A model generated the notes under the pieces. That model was not told the origin of the DNA. It made no database searches and saw only the letters and a program-made list of their open reading frames with translations. Of a DNA stretch of 23,467 bases, positions 21,279 to 23,467 are shown piece by piece. Every line of letters starts with the position of its first letter. Position 1 is the first letter of the stretch. Both the position numbers and the translations under genes were made by a program. Source of the stretch: DASXUC01 sp036004445 (GTDB lineage Bacteria > Sysuimicrobiota > Sysuimicrobiia > Sysuimicrobiales > Kaftiobacteriaceae). The DNA is taken from contig DASYRL010000046.1 in the NCBI GenBank assembly GCA_036004445.1, positions 1-23,467 on the forward strand. The letters are read 5' to 3'.

Positions 21279-22876
21279 CAATTCCCCCGCTGCTTCCGCA
21301 GCTCGGCCAAGATCGCGGCGGCGGCCTGACGCAGTCCTTCGACTTCGTCCCCGCGCAGCAGCCCCCCGGTGAGGGCGACGCGCTGCAGCGCGGACTGGGC
21401 CGGCAGCGTACCGATCCGCCCCAGCGCCCGGATGACCTCGTGCTTCAGCCGCATCGATTCCCCCAGCGGCTCCCGTTCGAGAATCGCCGCCATCGGCGCC
21501 ACGGCATCGGTCACGCGGCGCAGGCCCAGCCACCGCGCCGCCAGCGCCCGCGTATCCGGATCGGAGTGCGCAAGCGCCTCGAGCAGCAACGCCTCGGCGG
21601 ACTCGGCGGACATCTGGCCCAGCGCCTGCACCGCCTCTCGCCGGACGCGGGCGTCCGGGTGATCGATGCCGGTCCGAAAATACGGCACGACCTCAGGCGT
21701 GCCGATCCGAGCCAGCACCGTGATCACGTTGCGCACGATGTACCAGCGGGGGTCGACGAGATGGTCGGCCAGCAGGTCGAGCCGCCCCGCAGCCAGCGTT
21801 GGGAGCAGGTCGACAATCTCGAGGCGAACCTGGCGGCTGTCTTCGTCGGCAACCAGCTCGAGCAGGAGGCGGACGGACTCATCGGGAGCCGTACGCAGCA
21901 GGTCCAGCGCGGGATCGCCGGCTGCCGGCGGCCTCGCGCGCTCGAGGGCGCGGTGAACGGGCCCCCGCACCGCCGCGGCCATGATCCGGTGAAGAGACGC
22001 GCGTGACAGCTCCGCCCGAGCATCGGTCAGCTTCGATGCCAGGTCCGACAGCGCGGCGACAATGGACCGCACCGCGCCAAGGCTCTCATCCGCCTCGCTC
22101 AACGGCACCGCCTGTTCTTCAAGCATCGTCAGGACCTCTTCGAACCGCTGGGAGTCCAGCACGGGCAGCACGTCGAGCAGCCGGCGGACGGCGTGCGCGG
22201 TGAGGGTTGCGCCAAATGACCCGGTCAGGTCCGCACGCGCCGCGCTGCGCTCCTCGTCGGGCAGAGGGATGGAAGGGAGTTCCGTTACCCTCACCCTCCC
22301 CTCTCCCCTCCGGGGAGAGGGTGATGTTTCTGCGCCCTCCCCCCTGGGAGAGGGTACTTCCTCTGTGCCCTCTCCCCCATCAGGGGGAGAGGGTGTGGGT
22401 GAGGGGGCTTCCGGTTCCGGCTCAACCGTCTCCCGTCCCAACTCGTCGATGACGATGCACTGGACACCGCGCTGGCGCAGCAGTACTCCCGCCCCGCCGG
22501 CCTTCTGCACGGCGGGCTGCGGCATGCGCAGGACATCGAACAGCGCGCGCACCTCCTGGGCGTCAACGCCGGGGAGCAGATGCAGCACGAGCACGAGCCC
22601 GCCGCGCAGCGCACGGACAAACTCCGAAGCCATCTCGTCCTCATAGGGGGCCGGATCGAAGTCGAAGGCAATCCCTTCAGGCAGTACGACGAGCTTGAGG
22701 GGGCCGCGCTCGCGGTGGTAGGCGTCTACTGCGGCCAGCGCGTTGACAATGGCCCGTTGGGTAAACCCGTGCCCGGGCGAGTAGAGCCGTACCGCCCGGA
22801 ACGCGCCGCCCAGCCGGTGGACGACGAGCCGCGCCGCATCACGCTCCGCTTCGCTGATTTCCGCGCGCTCCGCCAT
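21278..22876 (-). CDS. HEAT-repeat protein with shared N-terminal domain
   Basis: 532 residues from the ATG at 22876. Residues 10-120 form the shared domain (VVHRLGGAFRAVRLYSPGHG; HLLPGVDAQEVRALFDVLRM). Residues about 155-197 are a low-complexity linker encoded by a repeat insertion. The C-terminal part (about 360-500) contains HEAT-like alpha-solenoid repeats, for example DHPDARVRREAVQALGQM and SDPDTRALAARWLG. Likely a protein-interaction scaffold; no catalytic motif seen. The divergent gene starts 18 nt away. No clear ribosome binding site before the ATG. Confidence 0.8.
   Translation of the reverse strand: MAERAEISEAERDAARLVVHRLGGAFRAVRLYSPGHGFTQRAIVNALAAVDAYHRERGPLKLVVLPEGIAFDFDPAPYEDEMASEFVRALRGGLVLVLHLLPGVDAQEVRALFDVLRMPQPAVQKAGGAGVLLRQRGVQCIVIDELGRETVEPEPEAPSPTPSPPDGGEGTEEVPSPRGEGAETSPSPRRGEGRVRVTELPSIPLPDEERSAARADLTGSFGATLTAHAVRRLLDVLPVLDSQRFEEVLTMLEEQAVPLSEADESLGAVRSIVAALSDLASKLTDARAELSRASLHRIMAAAVRGPVHRALERARPPAAGDPALDLLRTAPDESVRLLLELVADEDSRQVRLEIVDLLPTLAAGRLDLLADHLVDPRWYIVRNVITVLARIGTPEVVPYFRTGIDHPDARVRREAVQALGQMSAESAEALLLEALAHSDPDTRALAARWLGLRRVTDAVAPMAAILEREPLGESMRLKHEVIRALGRIGTLPAQSALQRVALTGGLLRGDEVEGLRQAAAAILAELRKQRGN
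22288..22407. repeat. CCCTCACCC/CCCTCTCCC repeat inserted in the HEAT gene
   Basis: Outer ends CCCTCACCC (22288) and GGGTGAGGG (to 22406) are inverted, enclosing three CCCTCTCCC/GGGAGAGGG-type stems. About 120 bp, read in frame by the HEAT gene as a Pro/Ser/Gly/Glu-rich linker of about 40 residues. Same family as 14941-15008. Confidence 0.9.
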
Positions 22877-22894
22877 GGTCGTATTCAGGGTATC

Positions 22895-23467
22895 ATGCGA
22901 TTGATGCAAGATTCGCAGCGGCAGCTCCTTGCGGTCGTATTGCGGCAGCTCCACGTCGCGCTCAAGACCTTTGGGCTGTATTCGGCGCAGCACGCGGTCG
23001 CGCAGAGCATCCTGCCGGGGCTTGGAGCGACGATGCAGGGCTACCTCCAGACGGCGGGGCCGCTGACCATCCAGGTCGGCCGGGATCGTCTCGGAATCGG
23101 CGGGGAGACGCTGCAGGATGGGGGAGCGTCCTCTCTCGCGTACTACCTCTACTTACGCAACGTCGCGTCCATCGCCATCCTGCCCGGCGTCTCGGAGCAG
23201 GAGCTCGGGACGCTGCTGGCGGGACTCTCCCACGACCGGCAGAGCCTCGATGCGCTGGGCGGGATTGAGCGTGTCCTGGCACCCGCCGATTTGCCTCACG
23301 TCGTCGTCACCGGCGTGGCACTTAGCCAAGGCGAACTACGGGGGACCGAACTCGATACGCTGACCGGCCTGCTGAACGGCGACCGCCTGTCGGGGGAGCA
23401 ACGCGATCTCGTCCTCGAGATCCTGCGCGGTGGTCCTGAGGCGACGGCGCGGCTGCTGACTGCGCTG
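22895..23467 (+). CDS. Third protein with the shared N-terminal domain, partial
   Basis: 191 residues, cut at the right edge. Starts MRLMQDSQRQLLAVVLRQLH with AGGG a few bases upstream; a second ATG is three codons later. Residues about 8-120 match the shared domain of the HEAT and HD neighbours: an LYSAQHAVA-type helix, a beta segment (LTIQVGRDRLGIGGETLQ), then ILPGVSEQELGTLLAGL. The C-terminal output is outside the window. Divergent from the HEAT gene with only 18 nt between starts. Confidence 0.8.
   Translation, partial: MRLMQDSQRQLLAVVLRQLHVALKTFGLYSAQHAVAQSILPGLGATMQGYLQTAGPLTIQVGRDRLGIGGETLQDGGASSLAYYLYLRNVASIAILPGVSEQELGTLLAGLSHDRQSLDALGGIERVLAPADLPHVVVTGVALSQGELRGTELDTLTGLLNGDRLSGEQRDLVLEILRGGPEATARLLTAL

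Overview
The window is GC-rich bacterial chromosome dominated by a type IV pilus (T4P) assembly locus, with a small acyl-CoA/crotonase cluster at the left end. There is no rRNA, tRNA or phylogenetic marker, so the host cannot be named. The GC content, gene order and heavy load of intergenic repeats fit an uncultured soil or subsurface lineage (for example Methylomirabilota/Rokubacteria-like or Sysuimicrobiota-like); that assignment is a low-confidence guess. No secretin (pilQ), pilP, retraction ATPase (pilT) or prepilin peptidase (pilD) is visible here.

Left region (1-3218, all minus strand): an EthD-domain protein, a BamA-like crotonase with a C-terminal zinc ribbon, a classical enoyl-CoA hydratase, a PaaG-like isomerase/hydratase and a partial DoxX-type membrane protein. 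The first genes are tightly coupled (a 4-nt GTGA overlap between the first two crotonases). The last two crotonases are separated by an array of six 11-bp palindromes at an exact 29-bp period.

T4P operon (14075 down to 3324, minus strand): pilC, pilA, a FimT/GspH-like pseudopilin, a Phd/VapC toxin-antitoxin pair wedged into the operon, PilW-, PilX- and PilV-like minor pilins, pilM, pilN, pilO, then a flippase-like UPF0104 membrane protein, a PilZ protein and a SPOR-domain protein where pilP/pilQ might be expected. Start and stop codons often overlap (TGATG or GTGA), suggesting translational coupling.

Middle region (14195-18311): a second toxin-antitoxin pair (PIN toxin and ribbon-helix-helix antitoxin) lies behind pilC. 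On the plus strand follow a NarL-type sensor kinase with two GAF domains, its LuxR-type response regulator (8-nt overlap) and a stand-alone receiver-domain protein.

Right region (18392-23467): on the minus strand, a HEAT-repeat protein, an HD-domain protein and the pilus extension ATPase pilB form a second operon. A divergent partial gene starts 18 bp from the HEAT-repeat gene. The HEAT, HD and partial proteins share an unnamed N-terminal domain, forming a paralogous trio next to pilB that may couple signalling to the pilus motor.

Repeats are the second theme. There are three copies of a CATTGCGAG...CTCGCAATG palindromic element, two long hairpins built of 9-nt units, heptamer tandem repeats, and elements of two further families. 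Several have invaded coding sequence in frame: pilM, the pilV leader, the HEAT gene linker and the end of the PIN toxin gene. Two genes without a clear ribosome binding site (pilC and the RHH antitoxin) have a promoter whose -10 box lies 6-7 nt before the ATG, which implies leaderless transcripts.
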